Part shown: piece by piece, positions 22,625 through 34,662 of the stretch
Layout of the letters: each line of letters opens with the position of its first letter
How positions within the stretch are numbered: position 1 is the stretch's first letter
From: Neofusicoccum parvum
Taxonomy: Eukaryota; Ascomycota; Dothideomycetes; Botryosphaeriales; Botryosphaeriaceae
Assembly: GCA_020912385.1 (NCBI GenBank)
Contig: CP087211.1
Span: 62,001-126,000, forward strand
DNA length: 64,000 nucleotides
Direction: 5' to 3'
Notes under the pieces: generated by a model
What the model saw: the letters and a program-made list of their open reading frames with translations, nothing else
Databases searched by the model: none
Told to the model about the DNA's origin: nothing
Made by a program: the position numbers and the translations under genes

Positions 22625-23433
22625 AACAAAAGTAGTGGAGAAAACGGAAGAAAGTAGATTGCACGACAATTGGTGGAATCACTGTTGGACACATCGGAAT
22701 CGAATGTTTGGGTGGTTGAAAATATGATGTGAGCGTTACGGAAAGCTACAGGCACTCTTTTTTTGGATTTATGTAGCGGGTTCGTTGATCCTCTTAGCAG
22801 TGAATGGACTATACATGAGCGAAATCAAAGCACCTGAAGTACAAGGTCACTCCTCATCTGATATCAATCAAGAGAATATTAGTATAGCACCCTCTCCGAA
22901 CGCACGCGTACAACCGTTGAAAAGGATGTCACTCCACAGCTCTGGGAAGGTCACCTAGAAGGAAGCACGACATATTCGCATAGCACGAGTCTGACTACGT
23001 CCATCACTACCCACGACTAGGGATAGTTGGTCCGGTGACAGAGTCGACGCGTGCCTATGTTACGGAAGATCGCTCAGAAGACTCTGAAGCGGCCGAACTC
23101 GAGGCTACGTGCCGTGGAAGGCGCCATCCACTTGGCCTACTACAGCGTTCTGATTGATACATGTTACTCAGGAGGGCTGCGTAGATACTTGTAACTCCAT
23201 TTACTGTCCTATAGCTTCTATAAACCCCCTCCACGTGAACTCCTCCGTGTAGAAAAAATCTCCTTTCATTCTTGAAGCCTTGCTAATCCAAAAGCCTTGT
23301 TTAGTCTCGTTTCTGACTTTGGAAGCATGCCTCTGACCAGTCATTTCAATCAATCTAAACCAAGAACATTGCACGTCAAAAAAACGCGCACTCTTCGCAC
23401 ACGGCCACGAGAGTTGCAAAACAGGCCGCCCAT
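22625..23433. other. Intergenic, no gene recognised
   Basis: About 800 bp between the convergent MCT-like gene and the P450. Frames are short. Nothing is supportable apart from the two 3' ends. Confidence 0.45.
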
Positions 23434-25545
23434 CTACTCACTGCTTTCTTCCAGGATACTTCTTTTACGCGCGACCACGTAGATCGGCCCAAAGCCAACG
23501 ATATTCCTGGACAACATAAGCTTCAATCGCCATACTATTAGCTGGGTACACTTACGAGTAGAACCTCTCTTCCGGTCCTGGCTTGTCATTCGAAATCTGT
23601 AGATCGAACCGCAGAAACAAGGTCGGGATAACCTTGCATATCGATATTAGCTCTGACGGTACTCCAGCAATATTGGGAAAGGTATACCTTGTTCAGTTCC
23701 AGCATGCTTATATCTACAGCGCAGTTAGCGCTAAGTCCATTTTTCACCGACAGAGAGGTCTCTTACTCTTTCCAACACAGGTTCTCGATCCACCGCCAAA
23801 GCCGAAGAAGAATCGGTCTTGAAAGGGTGTCAGCGTGGGACAGAAACAGAAGCCGGCAAATGTTTTTGCCCGTTCACACTTACGCATGTCTGTCTTTCGC
23901 TTTTCATCCAACCACCTTTCGGGCCGGAATGTCTCGACGTCATCGCCGAAGATGTCCTTGTTTCTGTGTATGACCCACGGCGAAGTCCCCACCTCGGCCT
24001 TTCACAAGATAAACCCCAAAAGCGTCAGCCAAACTCCTCAACCCACAACATCAGCAGGTGCAATAACTCACCCCTCCAGGCACGAAATTCTCCCCAAACC
24101 GTAAGCCAGCCGGCGGCACCACCCTCGCGAGCAGGCCTCCCAGCGCCGGATGCATACGCATGCCCTCGTGGATGACGGCCTGCAAGAACGGCCACTTCTC
24201 TCCCACCGCGGCCGGCACGATGCCATCCGCGTCCACATCGCCAGCGACCACCTTCTCGCGCAGCTCACGCAGCAGGCGGTCCTTCGCGGCCGGCGTGACG
24301 AGCAGGTAGTACACGATGGCGGACATGGAGACGGCGGTGGTGTCCGAGCCGGCGATGACGTTGCTGGTCAGGGTGAAGCCGATGTCGGACTCGGACAGCT
24401 GGGGCTTGGCGCGGGAGGCGGCCAGCAGCTTGCTCAGGATGTCGCTGTTGTGGTCGTCGGCGCCGGCGGCGGCCCGCTCCTTGCGCGCCGCCATCTGCTT
24501 GAGCGTGAAGTCGTGCAGGTACCCGTTGCGCGCGTTGATCGCCAGGTGGTTGCCGATCAGAGGCACCAGCCGCTGGTGCAGGTGGTACAGCCATGGGATC
24601 TCGCCCACCCACACCCCCGACAGCAGCGTTTTGGCGATCGTGCCGAATAGCCCGAAGTCCGAGCCGGCTTCGATGTAGCCGAAGCGCCGGGCGAAGGTGA
24701 CTTCTCCGATGACGTCTGCAAGTGTAAGCGGATTTCCACTGCGAGGGCAAGAGGGGCGAGGATGGAGGAGGTTGGAGAGGGGCTGTAGTGGGCGTGGGGT
24801 TGAAAGGGAGGGGAGACAGGTGAACTCACCAAAGGCAAACAGGTGCGTAAGGTACGCGAACTCAATCACCCGGCCGTTTGTTCCCGTGTCTTCCATCTTT
24901 TTAAGAAGGACTTTGACAGTCTCGTTGACGTATGGCTCGAGGGTCTTCATAGTCTCCATAGTGTACCCGCCGCCCACTAAGCGGCGTTGTTGCCCGTGAA
25001 CCCGCTCATTGCGTTCGCCGAATAGGTCGAATGTGCGTTTTCCCTTGAAGGGAACATACGACTCTCCTTTGATGTAGTTGTTTCCCGCACCTGTGATGTT
25101 ACAAATTATCTGTAAGGTTTCGTCTCTGCATGAGATGCGAGCCTTTAGAGGTTTGCGAAGAAAGAAAAGGGCAACCGTACTGTAGATAGTCTTGAATGCA
25201 TCTGTAGATGCAATGCTCCTGTTGGGAACCGCTTGTGTAAGTGCGTACTCTGCTGTAGCATTGTTCGTTGCCTGGCTGAGGGACTAACAATTTATCGGGC
25301 TTGACTCGTACGACAGGCCCATACTTCTCGTGTAGTCGAAGTATCCTACGGTGGACGTCGGGATGATTATGTTGCTGTGCAAACCAGATGCTTGTGATGC
25401 TTGCCCAGAAAGGGCCTGGATACTTGGCGAGAGGAGAGAGGAAGCGTTGGTATGCGCAGTAAGCAAAGAATGCCACAGAGACCCCAGCGAGTCCCAAGAG
25501 GGTTAGAGTTCCTCCATCTACGTCCCTTGGCGCATTTATCAGCAT
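23434..25545 (-). CDS. Cytochrome P450 (multi-exon; first junction irregular)
   Basis: ATG at 25545; N-terminal membrane anchor (LTLLGLAGVSVAFFAYCAY) then YPGPFWASIT. Later exons: 25090-24830, 24715-24072, 23998-23884, 23817-23767, 23713-23688, 23632-23556, 23506-23434. Motifs are I-helix AGSDTTA, K-helix EGMRMHP (ExxR), PERW, and the haem loop FFGFGGGSRTCVGK with the axial Cys. It would be an ER-bound monooxygenase. Exons 25545-25312 and 25271-25181 are joined here by a 40-nt intron. This removes the RVKPDKLLV segment normally expected before PNRSIASTDAFKTIY. Keeping both pieces costs one base of frame. The gene may therefore be slightly damaged or use an unusual splice. It lies next to the NRPS, so it is a likely tailoring oxidase. 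Confidence 0.82.
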
Positions 25546-27091
25546 GTTGAAGGACGATTGTGGGCTCTGAGGTGTATCAGGATAAGAACTTGAGGTCGAA
25601 GCAACGTTGGAGCAGCTGCTTGACTCCTATAAGCACAGCATCGCGCAACTTATAACCTGGATGAGTCTCAAGATAACGTTTGAGATGATCAAGCCTTTCG
25701 TAGATAGCCCAGGCCCTCAGCACGTTGGTCACACAATTGCCCGCATTATTCATACGTCATAGCCGGGTGGAGAGCCTTGTAACTATTTTTGTTTTCTGTC
25801 CATACGTAACCTAAGCCAACTGAGATATCATTCCCTTCAGAGGCAAGATAATGACAGTGCAGTACATGTAGAGGACCACGATGGCGTGACCTCCCCGACC
25901 AGCTTCTGGATCTGCTTGTTTATGTCTGTAATTTAAACCCACTTGCGTGTGATGATCATCACCAGCAAACCTATCGGAACTTTGAGCGATCTAAGTATCC
26001 ATGCCCGATGTTGTCCCCACCTGCTTACAAATAGAAAAGGGAGGAGACGAAACTCGATTACTAAAACCAGCTCGCAAGAGCTGGTCATTCTGGAGCCCGT
26101 GTAATACTTGGCACAAGTGCGCATGGCAATAATTGCATAGGTCGCGTTCGGCTACTCCCGCTCTGATTCATAACCAAACACACATCTGTCGATCACGAGG
26201 AATACAGCGCTTGGCTTCCGTTTCCTCTTTCCCTGCTATGAAGTAGGTTTCTGCTGATCAGGCGTTTTGCAGAGGTGACCCACAGCCGCTGAGCGATCAA
26301 GAGCACCTGAGGGTCATCCCATTGTGTTTCTCTAACAACTTTTTGACCACGTCTGGGTCAGTGACAGGGTAACCATCAACCTGCTATGGATCGGTTATTG
26401 CGATTTCTCACCTATATTCCTGTAGCGAAGAAGGATACGCAGCAGCACTGCAATGACAGCTTTGCAAACCAGCAGTAATTGAAAGTTCTTTGACTGGTGT
26501 GTTTAGCTTCCTGCAAAATGTTATGGAAAAATATGCATTCCTTCTCCACCATTGTGGCACTTTTCTTTGGAGTACTTCGGCTTTGAAATTGAGTTAAGTT
26601 TGACCAAGGACGAGTTAATTCAAAATAAAAAAAAAGAAAGAAAAGAGAAACGTTCGTAGCTCCTGTCATCTACCGTGTGCTATTGGAAACACAAAGCGGG
26701 AGGATAGTGCAAATTTTGTGTCCCACATGCGAGAACTCTCAGCGGGAAATGAGGTGTACTATCAATGAATAAAACTTCATGCGATGGCGAGGGTGTATGT
26801 TTGGAACGGAGATGCATGCACTCCAGAACTACCCGGAGGGATTTGCTGCAAGTCTCACTGACGCATATCCGAAAGTCGGAAGTCTGGTAGCATATTCTAA
26901 TTGATAGACTTTCTGGAAATATCTTAATTGCGATTTTGAACCCCGAGAACGAAGGAAACATACGGCGAGAGAAAAACGATGAGAAAAAGGGAAATGAGGA
27001 ATAGACGCCACAAGGAGACAAACGTCTTCTACATACTTCGCGGCACAATCTAGAGTGTCCAACACCCAGCCAGCAACCCCTTCCCTCCTCT
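25546..27091. other. Intergenic with palindromic element
   Basis: About 1.5 kb between the P450 start and the NRPS stop, with no supportable gene. It is AT-rich in places (homopolymeric A near 26620-26645). The P450 promoter lies in its left part and the inverted repeat at 26068-26083 in the middle. Confidence 0.45.
26068..26083. repeat. Palindrome CAGCTC-N4-GAGCTG, site 2
   Basis: Exact match to the 12 palindromic positions with spacer GCAA, flanked ACC on the left and GTCAT on the right. It is 523 bp upstream of the P450 start. Its inner 14 nt (GCTCGCAAGAGCTG) recur at 38085-38098 on the other strand. Confidence 0.6.
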
Positions 27092-30000
27092 CTACAAATC
27101 CCCGACAAGCGCCTCTCCACCCCGGCTCTCAAACACGCGGAAGACGCTCTCGAAATGCGCGACCGCGCCGTCGAGCTGCGCATCGCTCAGGGCCCTGCCA
27201 TCCCACTGCAGCTTGAGGCGGTAGCCGGTCAGGGTCTTCTGGACCTCGACCATGAGGGCGTAGTTGACGGTCATGTAGATGGGGCGGCTCTGGGCCATGA
27301 CCAGCCAGCGGGGGGCGTCGCTCTTGGCGGCGGGGTCGAAGGGCTGGAAGCAGTACAGCAGCTTGGCGGCGTGCGCGGCGCGGTCGCGGCCCAGGTGGTC
27401 GTAGATCTGCTGCAGGCCGACGCCGCCGTGCTCGGTCGTCTCCCAGAAGTGCGCCTGCACGTCGGCCAGGAAGGCGGCGGCGGGCGTGGCGGCCGGCAGC
27501 TGCCGCCGGTACGGCAGGAAGTTCGCGCAGGTGCCGTTGAGGAGCTGCGGGCTGTCGACCGGCGCGTTGCGGCCGGTGATGAGGTTGTCGAGGAGCACGT
27601 CGCGCGTGCCGGTCAGGCGGCCGGCGACGACGAGGTAGGCGGCGAGGAAGACGGTGGAGGGCGTGACGCCGAGCTTGGAGGAGATGGCGTCGATGGGCGC
27701 GGCGATGGTGGCGAAGCGGAGGCCCGAGCCGATGGGCGACGAGGGGAGGTTGTGGGTTGGCTTGTACGTCGACAGCGTTTTCTTCCAGTACTCGAGGTCC
27801 TCGCTGTGGTCGGCGGTGGCGGCCCAGTCGATGTACTTGCGGAACGAGTGGACGGGGGGGTCTGCTTCTCCGCGCGCCATGGCGGCGAATTGCTCGTCGA
27901 AGATGCGCAGGAGCGTGCCGTCGTAGGAGCCGTGGTCGATCTTGATGCAAAGCGTCCGCGAGCCGTTCGCAAGGGAGTGCAGCAGACGGTATTTGACATG
28001 GGCTTTGCCGAAGGTGAAGGTGCTGTCGCGGAGTTCCTCCATGTACCGGACCTTTTCCTCGTCCGTCTCGTAGCAGAGCTCCTCCCAGTTCAGCGAAGAG
28101 TCCTTGAGGACGATCTGTCGGTTCTGTTAGCAAAGTGTTTGATCCACGTGCGTGTTGGCGCCTACCTGGTACCACGAAGCCGGGTCGTTGAGATCTGCCT
28201 GGTAGTAGCAAGACCGAAGGATCTGGGTCTGGGCTGTGAGCCTCTCGGTGAGCGCCCTCCACTGGGTCAGGTGGAAGTCCTGCGGGAGGTCGCGGCAAGC
28301 GGTCAGGTTCCAGAACTGGTGCTTCTTGCTTCCCTGGATGAGGAACTCGGTCTGGCCCGGGCCGCAGGGATACACGTCCTCGACCTTCTGCGCGGCCTCG
28401 AGCGCGGCGATGGCGGCCCTGACCGTGCTCGGGATCGTGATCTCCTTCTTCGCGGCCGTCTTTTGCTGCTGTCGCTTGAGCTTCTTGGCCTGCTCGGCCA
28501 GCGTCGCGTGGCTGAGGACGTCGGCCACCGAGATGCTGTACGAGAGCCGGCGGCATTCGGCCACCACGTTGATGGCGGAAATCGAGTCTCCGCCAAGGGC
28601 CGCGAATGCAGACGAGGCGCCGATCGAGTCCTCCTCTTCGCCGAGCGCGGTTGCCCACGCCTGCTGCATGATCCGCTCCTCGTCGGTCTCCACGGCCTTG
28701 AACTCCGTGTGGCCACCGTCTTCGCCAGCAAGGTACGGCGCAAGGGCAGCCTTGTCCATGCTCTCGACAAGAGCTACAAGCTTCTTGCGGTTCGCCTTGC
28801 CCGACGCCAGGGTGGGGAAGCTGTGGAAGGGCAGGAAGAGAGACGGCATCATGTAGTGCGAAATGGTGCGCAGGTTCTGCTTGAGCTCCGATACCTCGGC
28901 GAGCCTGAGATCCGCCGCCATCGGGAGCTCATCGCTGGGCCGGTGGTCGCCGCTGAAGATGCAGAAGGCGACAAGCTGCCGCTTTACAGCAAGCTCGGCA
29001 ACGGAAACGACAACAGCATCGACGGCGCCCGTCTTGAGGATTGCGTTTTCGATCTCGCCAAGCTCGATGCGGAACCCGTTCAGCTTGACCTGGTAGTCCT
29101 TGCGGCCCAAGCAGCTGTGTTGCAATCACGTCAGTCTGCTGCTTGTCATATCCCTGCCGCTCGGGAAAACTCACATCAGTGATCCATCGTCCGCCCACTT
29201 CGCCAAATCTCCAGTCCTATACAGTACCTGCCCATCGGTGTCTTTCACAAAGGCCGCTTCGGTCTGGTCTGGCCGGTTGATGTAGCCCTTAGCCAGGTGC
29301 GCACCCCGAACACACAGCTCTCCGACCTGCCCATCCGCCACGCGCTGCAGGCTGTTGTTTTCCGGATGCACGATGACAGCCTCCACGTGCTTCAGGGGCA
29401 GACCGATGCTGTTCAAGTCGCCGTCAGGCTCGACCTTGGACACGGTCATCAGGATGGTGGCCTCGGTGGGCCCGTAGCTAAGCGTTATTCGTCAGCACTG
29501 CTCAAAGTAGCAAAAGAATAAGGCGAGGGGAATGGTCGGGCAATCCGAACTCACCCGTTGTACACATCCACGCTCTTCGCCCACTCCAAGATGTTGACGT
29601 CGATCTTCTCTCCGCAGACATTCAGCACCTTGAGCCGGGGCACCTCGGCGGGGCCGCCGCGGATCAGCTTCGTGATGGTCGGGGTCAGCATGACCTGCTC
29701 GACGCCCATGCGGTTGATGTGGCCGGTCAGGTCGGACAGGAGGTCGTCCTGCGGGGCGACGCACAGGGTGGCGCCGGCGGCGAAGACGGTGAAGACGTCG
29801 TAGTAGGAGGCGTCGAAGACGTAGTTCAGCACCCAGAGCGACCGCCACGCCGCCGTCGTGGCCGTGGCCTCGATCATGCCCTCGGTCGACGCGGTGACGG
29901 CCGAGTGCGGCACCAGCACGCCCTTGGGCAGCCCCGTCGACCCGGACGTGTAGATGGCGTAGATGTGGCTGCTGGGCGTCAGCTCCGCCACCTCCAGCGG

Positions 30001-33000
30001 CCCGCCGGCCGGGTCGAGGTCGAGCTCGTCCGGGACGATCAGTGGGAGGTTGAACACGGCGCACTCGGCCTTGTGCTCCGCGTCGGTGACGACGCGCTTG
30101 GCGGCTACGTCGGCGGCGATGAAGGTGTTGCGCTCGGCGGGGTTGCGCGGGTCGAGCGGCGTGAAGGCGGCGCCGGCCTTGATGATGCCGAGGATGGCGA
30201 TGAGCGTCGCGGCCGACTTCTCCATGTACAGCGGGATCATCTCGCCGTGCTCCACGCCTTGCTCGAGCAGCCACTCGGCGAAGCTGTTGGCCTTCCCGTT
30301 CAGCTCTCCGTACGACAGTTCCTGGCCCTGGCTGGTGACGAGCGCGGTCTTGGACGGGTTGGCGGCCGCGTGAGCCTCGAACGCCGCGTGGGCGAGGCCG
30401 AAGCTCTTGCCGCTGACATGGCCGGGGATCTCGTCCGGTGAGATTTCCTCGAACGGCGAGTCGGCGCGGAAGAACTCGTGCAGAGGGCTCTGGGGGTTCT
30501 CGGCGAGCCACTTGACGCTGCTCTTGAACAGCTCGAGAGTGCGGCTGGCGTGGGCCACGTCGGCTGCGTACGGCACGAGCAGCTTCGCCACCGTCGGGTC
30601 GTCCTCTGTGACCTCGATGTTGATGAACTGCGTGAAGTTGTTTACGTGCGTGACGACAGGCGCCAGCGGGTCATCCATGCCGACGTGGCCGAGCTCGACC
30701 AGAACATTGACCATTGTGTTGATGGCGGTCGGCTTGATGGACGCTGCCGCGAGGGCGTTCCTCAATCCAGCAGGTGCAAACTTGGACAAGTTCCACAGGT
30801 TGGCCTGCACGCTCTTGGTGAAGTCAACCGCCGTCTTGGACCTGTCGACGCCCACCCGGATCGGCGCAGTGCACAGCGTCGGCCCGGCAAGATCCAGGAT
30901 CCCGTCGATGTCCGCATCCCTGCCAGAGAACTCCGTGATGAAGACCACGTCGTCGGAGGCAAGGCTCGCCGCCAGGGTGAGGGCCCAGGCTGCGTGGACG
31001 GCGGTTCCGACGGTGACGCCGGCTGCGTGGCTGAGATGGACGAGGCCGTCTCCAATCTTGGCCGTCAACGCGAGCGGCTGGCTGTCGGGGCCGGCCTCGA
31101 GTGACTTTGGCACGTTCAGCACCGCTTCAGGGGCGGCAGCGAGGTACTCCCTCCAGAAGCCCCTGGTCTCCGCCGCGCCTGCATGCCTCTGCTGGTACGC
31201 GACGTACACGCTCAGCGGCTTCCTGACCACCGGCACCTCGCCACGAAGCATGGCGACGGCATCGACGACCAGGAATTGGCGGGACCAGTAATCGAACAGC
31301 GCGTGGTGCATCTGCAGGATGAGGTACTCGCCGTCGAGCGCGACCGCCCGGACCAGCGGCTCGTTCAGCGCCATGGTCTGGAGCCCGGCCTCGCGCCGCA
31401 CGACGTCCAGGCTCTTGCCTTGCACCTCCTCCCAGACAAGCCCCTTGGATGCGCGCACCATCTGCACGAAGCCCTTCTTCCACGGGATGAAGCTTGTCCG
31501 GTAGATGGGGTTCTGCGCCACAACCGCCTCGAGCGCCGAACGGACGCGAGACAACGAGACGCCGCGGATGCGGTACACACGCTGGTACACGTAGTTGGCG
31601 TTGCTGAGGATGCTGTCCGCCAGGATGCCCTCCTGAAGCGGTGTCACCGGGTACACATCCTCGAATTTGTCCATGTTCGGCACGGATCTGTCGGGGAGGA
31701 GAGAGAATGGACGCGGCGTTTCATCGTCCGCGGGGTCAGCGCTGGACTGGCGCTCTGCAAGACCTCGCAGTGACGGCGACTGCAAGATGTCCGGGACCGC
31801 CAGGTGGATGCCGGCATGCCTCAGCTTGGAGGCCAGAACAATGGCGTCCAGCGACGTGCCGCCAAGCTCCTGGAAAGAGCTCGAGAGGTCCAACGCCTCG
31901 GCCTCGATGTGCAGCAGCTCGGCCGCCACCTGGCTGATTGCGGACTCGAACTCGTTCTGCGGGCCTCCCTGGTCCGAGCCGGGCGTCAGTTCGGCCGGCG
32001 TCAAGGCCTGGACCGTTGCGACGAGCTTGGCCACGTCGACCTTGCCGGTCGTGCTCAGGGGCAGGCTGTCCAGCTGCAGCCAGTAGCGCGGGACGGCGTA
32101 GGCCGGGATCTCGTCCAGCAGCGCCTTGCGCACGTCGCGGACGAGGGTGGCCCAGTCCTTGCTGCCGTCCGACACGACCGCGGCGGCCAGCGCCGGGCGC
32201 GGGTGCACGACCGACACCACGGCCGACTGGGCAACGCCGGGCTGCAGCTGGATGACCGAGTTCGCCTCGTTCGGCTCGACGCGCTGCCCGTCGATCTTGA
32301 TCTGCTGGTCGATGCGCCCGAGCAGCTCCAGCGAGCCGTCTTCCCGGATCGTGACCATGTCGCCGGTCCGGTAGAGGCGGCCGGAGCCGAAGGGGTTCGG
32401 CACGAACACTTCGCGGGTCTTGTCGGCCATGTTCAAGTAGCCTTCGGCCAGCTGGTTGCCTCCGAGACACAGCTCGCCCGGCACGTTGACCGGCACGGGA
32501 CTGAGGCTGCCTGGACTCAGAACGTAGCAGATGGTGCCTACATGTTGTCAGCTGACGTGTGGACTTCTCAGAGCGTGCTTTTGCAAGAGCTTACTATCAG
32601 TGGGTTTGCCGAGCATGTTCGGGGGCTGGCCAGGAAGGATACGCTGGCGCATGTTCAACTTGGACGACAGTCAGCTCGAGATTCGCGAGTGTCGACGACT
32701 ACATGGGAGACAGGGGCGCTTACCTGGGTGCATTCACTGAGCCCGTACGCACTGAACAGCTCGACCCTGGCCGCCCAAGCAGCAACGATGGCCTGGCTGA
32801 CGGGCTCGCCGCCCAGCGTGATCCTGGTGATAGTCTCGGGCAGCGCGGCGTCGTCGAGCAGCCGCAGCATGCTCGGCGTGATCTCGAGCGACGAGACCTC
32901 CATCTTGCGCAGCGTCTGTGGCAGCCCCACCGTCACGCCCTCCTTGCTTGCGAGGCACAGCGTGCCGCCGCGCGAGAGCGTGCCCAGCACCGTGCGCTGC

Positions 33001-33704
33001 GCCGCGCTGAAGTTCGGCGCGTGCGACAGCAGCTGGCGCAGCTTCTCCGTCGGGCCCGGCTGCGGGAGCGCGGCGAGCCCGGTCACCGCCGCGCCGTGGG
33101 ACAGCACGACGCCCTTGGGCTTGCCCGTGGTGCCGGACGTGTAGATGATGTACGCCGTGTCCGACGGCGCGAGGTGCACGTTCAGGTTCGTCCGCTGGTC
33201 TGCGGACGCCGCGCGCGATCGGAGGAGCAGCTTGTCGATCGAGACCTCGGCGGTGCCGGGCACGAGGCCGTGCGTGGTGTGGTCGACGATGAGGAACGGC
33301 GCCCGCGAGTCGGCCAGGACGTAGCGGATCCGGTCGGTGGGCGTCTCGGGAGACAGCAACGTGTAGGCCGCGCCCGTCTTGAGCACTGCCAGCAGCGCGA
33401 TGATCATGCCCGGCGACCGCGACACCGCGATCGGGACGATGGTGCCGCGCCCGCAGATGAGGTGCCTGGCGACACTGTTGGCGACCTCGTTCAGCTGCTG
33501 GTAGGTCAGGTACGTCTCGGTCTCGAACTGGACGGCCACTGCGTCGGGGGTCTCCTCGGCCTGAGCCTCGATCAGGTTGTGAACCAGACGGCCGCCCTTG
33601 CTGCTCTCAACCTTGGGAGTCTGCACGCCCAACAGTTGATCGAGAAGAGTGTCGCAGGCATGGATGCGGCCATTCTGGAGGCCGGAAATGCTTCTCACAG
33701 CCAT
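27092..33704 (-). CDS. Two-module nonribosomal peptide synthetase, A-T-C-A-T-C
   Basis: Six exons, 33704-32724, 32658-32595, 32537-29555, 29477-29175, 29114-28166 and 28113/28114-27092, sum to 2100 aa. A1 (about 40-530) has YIIYTSGTTGKPKGV and YGLSE. T1 has LGGTS (Ser near 577). C1 has MHHALFDYW (near 759). A2 has YAIYTSGSTGLPKGV, FDASYYDV and YGPTE. T2 has LGGDS (Ser near 1622). The terminal C domain has IDHGSYDGT, where the first His of HHxxxDG is Asp. The order matches fungal dipeptide/diketopiperazine synthetases, whose last C domain can cyclise and release the product. In A1 the Asp that normally binds the substrate amino group is Ser233 (NFSAAQ), so a non-alpha-amino substrate is possible. 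The start is placed at 33704, not 33779, because a TATATAAA lies at 33801-33808. Confidence 0.93.
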
Positions 33705-34662
33705 TGTGGGGGAAAGTCGAGCGGATGGAACAACTGTTGGGCTGAGGACGGCTTGGACATGAGATGGCAGATGCTGCATCTATCGTCGTCGTCTTTGATG
33801 TTTATATACTACTGCACATGTGGTTCTATCGGACTTGAGGTCAACTGGCGGCGCTTATCCGAAACCTGCATGCAGCAGTCGGCTCCATCCCAAACCTCCA
33901 CCTTGGCCAAGTGGTGATAAGAAGCTCCTGGGAGCCGGAACAGAAAGTCCCATAAAACTTCATGGACACGGCCCGATGATCTGCTACGCTATCATGATCG
34001 TCAATTCTCCTTACGTAGGAGTTGCGCGGCAATCCATTCCGTGGGTTTGGGAGCAAGGCCTCTCTGTAGCTCCTTGGGCTTAGACCCAATTGGCCATCAT
34101 GGTCAACCACGTTGAAATCCTTCAGTTTCAAGTAACTGCAACTAGCAAACAGCTTTGCTCTCTGAAAAGAGACTAGGCGGGCCACCGATACACATTTGGT
34201 AGTCAAGGTAAAGGGAACAGATACACCACGCATCCCCGCAACAGCACTTCCCCAGCAAAGCTGGTGGGGTAGATGGCCTCTCCAAAAGGAGTTTAGGATT
34301 CATTGGCAATCCTCGTATCTGATAAGACTTTGTCACAAAAACAAAAAACAGAAGCGTCGTTAGCTGCTCCAGCGAGCAGATTGCAGAGTCATGAAGAACA
34401 GTGGCTAATTACAACCACCAGGGATCCATATCTCCTTCTCTGCATCATCACGATGGCACATAAATTCCACTACAAGCGAAAGATGATTTGTAATGCTTTT
34501 GTGCGCTTCGGATGTTTGCTTGACCATGATTTGCACCTTCGGACGTGTTCCAACCTCTGCCCTAGCAAGATATAATTAACGCATCTCTATCTTGAAAGAC
34601 AACCTCCGGAACCCTCAAGCCCGTACTCTATTTTCCCTCCCAAAGCAACGACACAAGACAAC
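33705..34662. promoter_or_regulatory. Bidirectional promoter between NRPS and MDR gene
   Basis: A 958-bp gap between divergent starts. On the minus strand TATATAAA at 33801-33808 serves the NRPS. A loose palindrome CTGCTC-CAGC-GAGCAG at 34364-34379 shares the GCTC-N4-GAGC core of the repeated element in this region. No coding sequence is supportable. Co-regulation of the two genes is likely but not shown. Confidence 0.5.

Noticed and set aside
27155..29182. Very long plus-strand open frame (675 codons) inside the NRPS
   Set aside because: It is the antisense shadow of GC-rich NRPS coding sequence; composition is repetitive G/A/V/R with no motifs, and the opposite strand has clear C and T domain signatures. 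The same applies to 31804-33917 and 29719-30441.
33704..33779. ATG at 33779 as NRPS start
   Set aside because: In frame, but only about 22 bp from a TATATAAA box, too close to have a leader; the ATG at 33704 gives a normal spacing and a natural A-domain N terminus.
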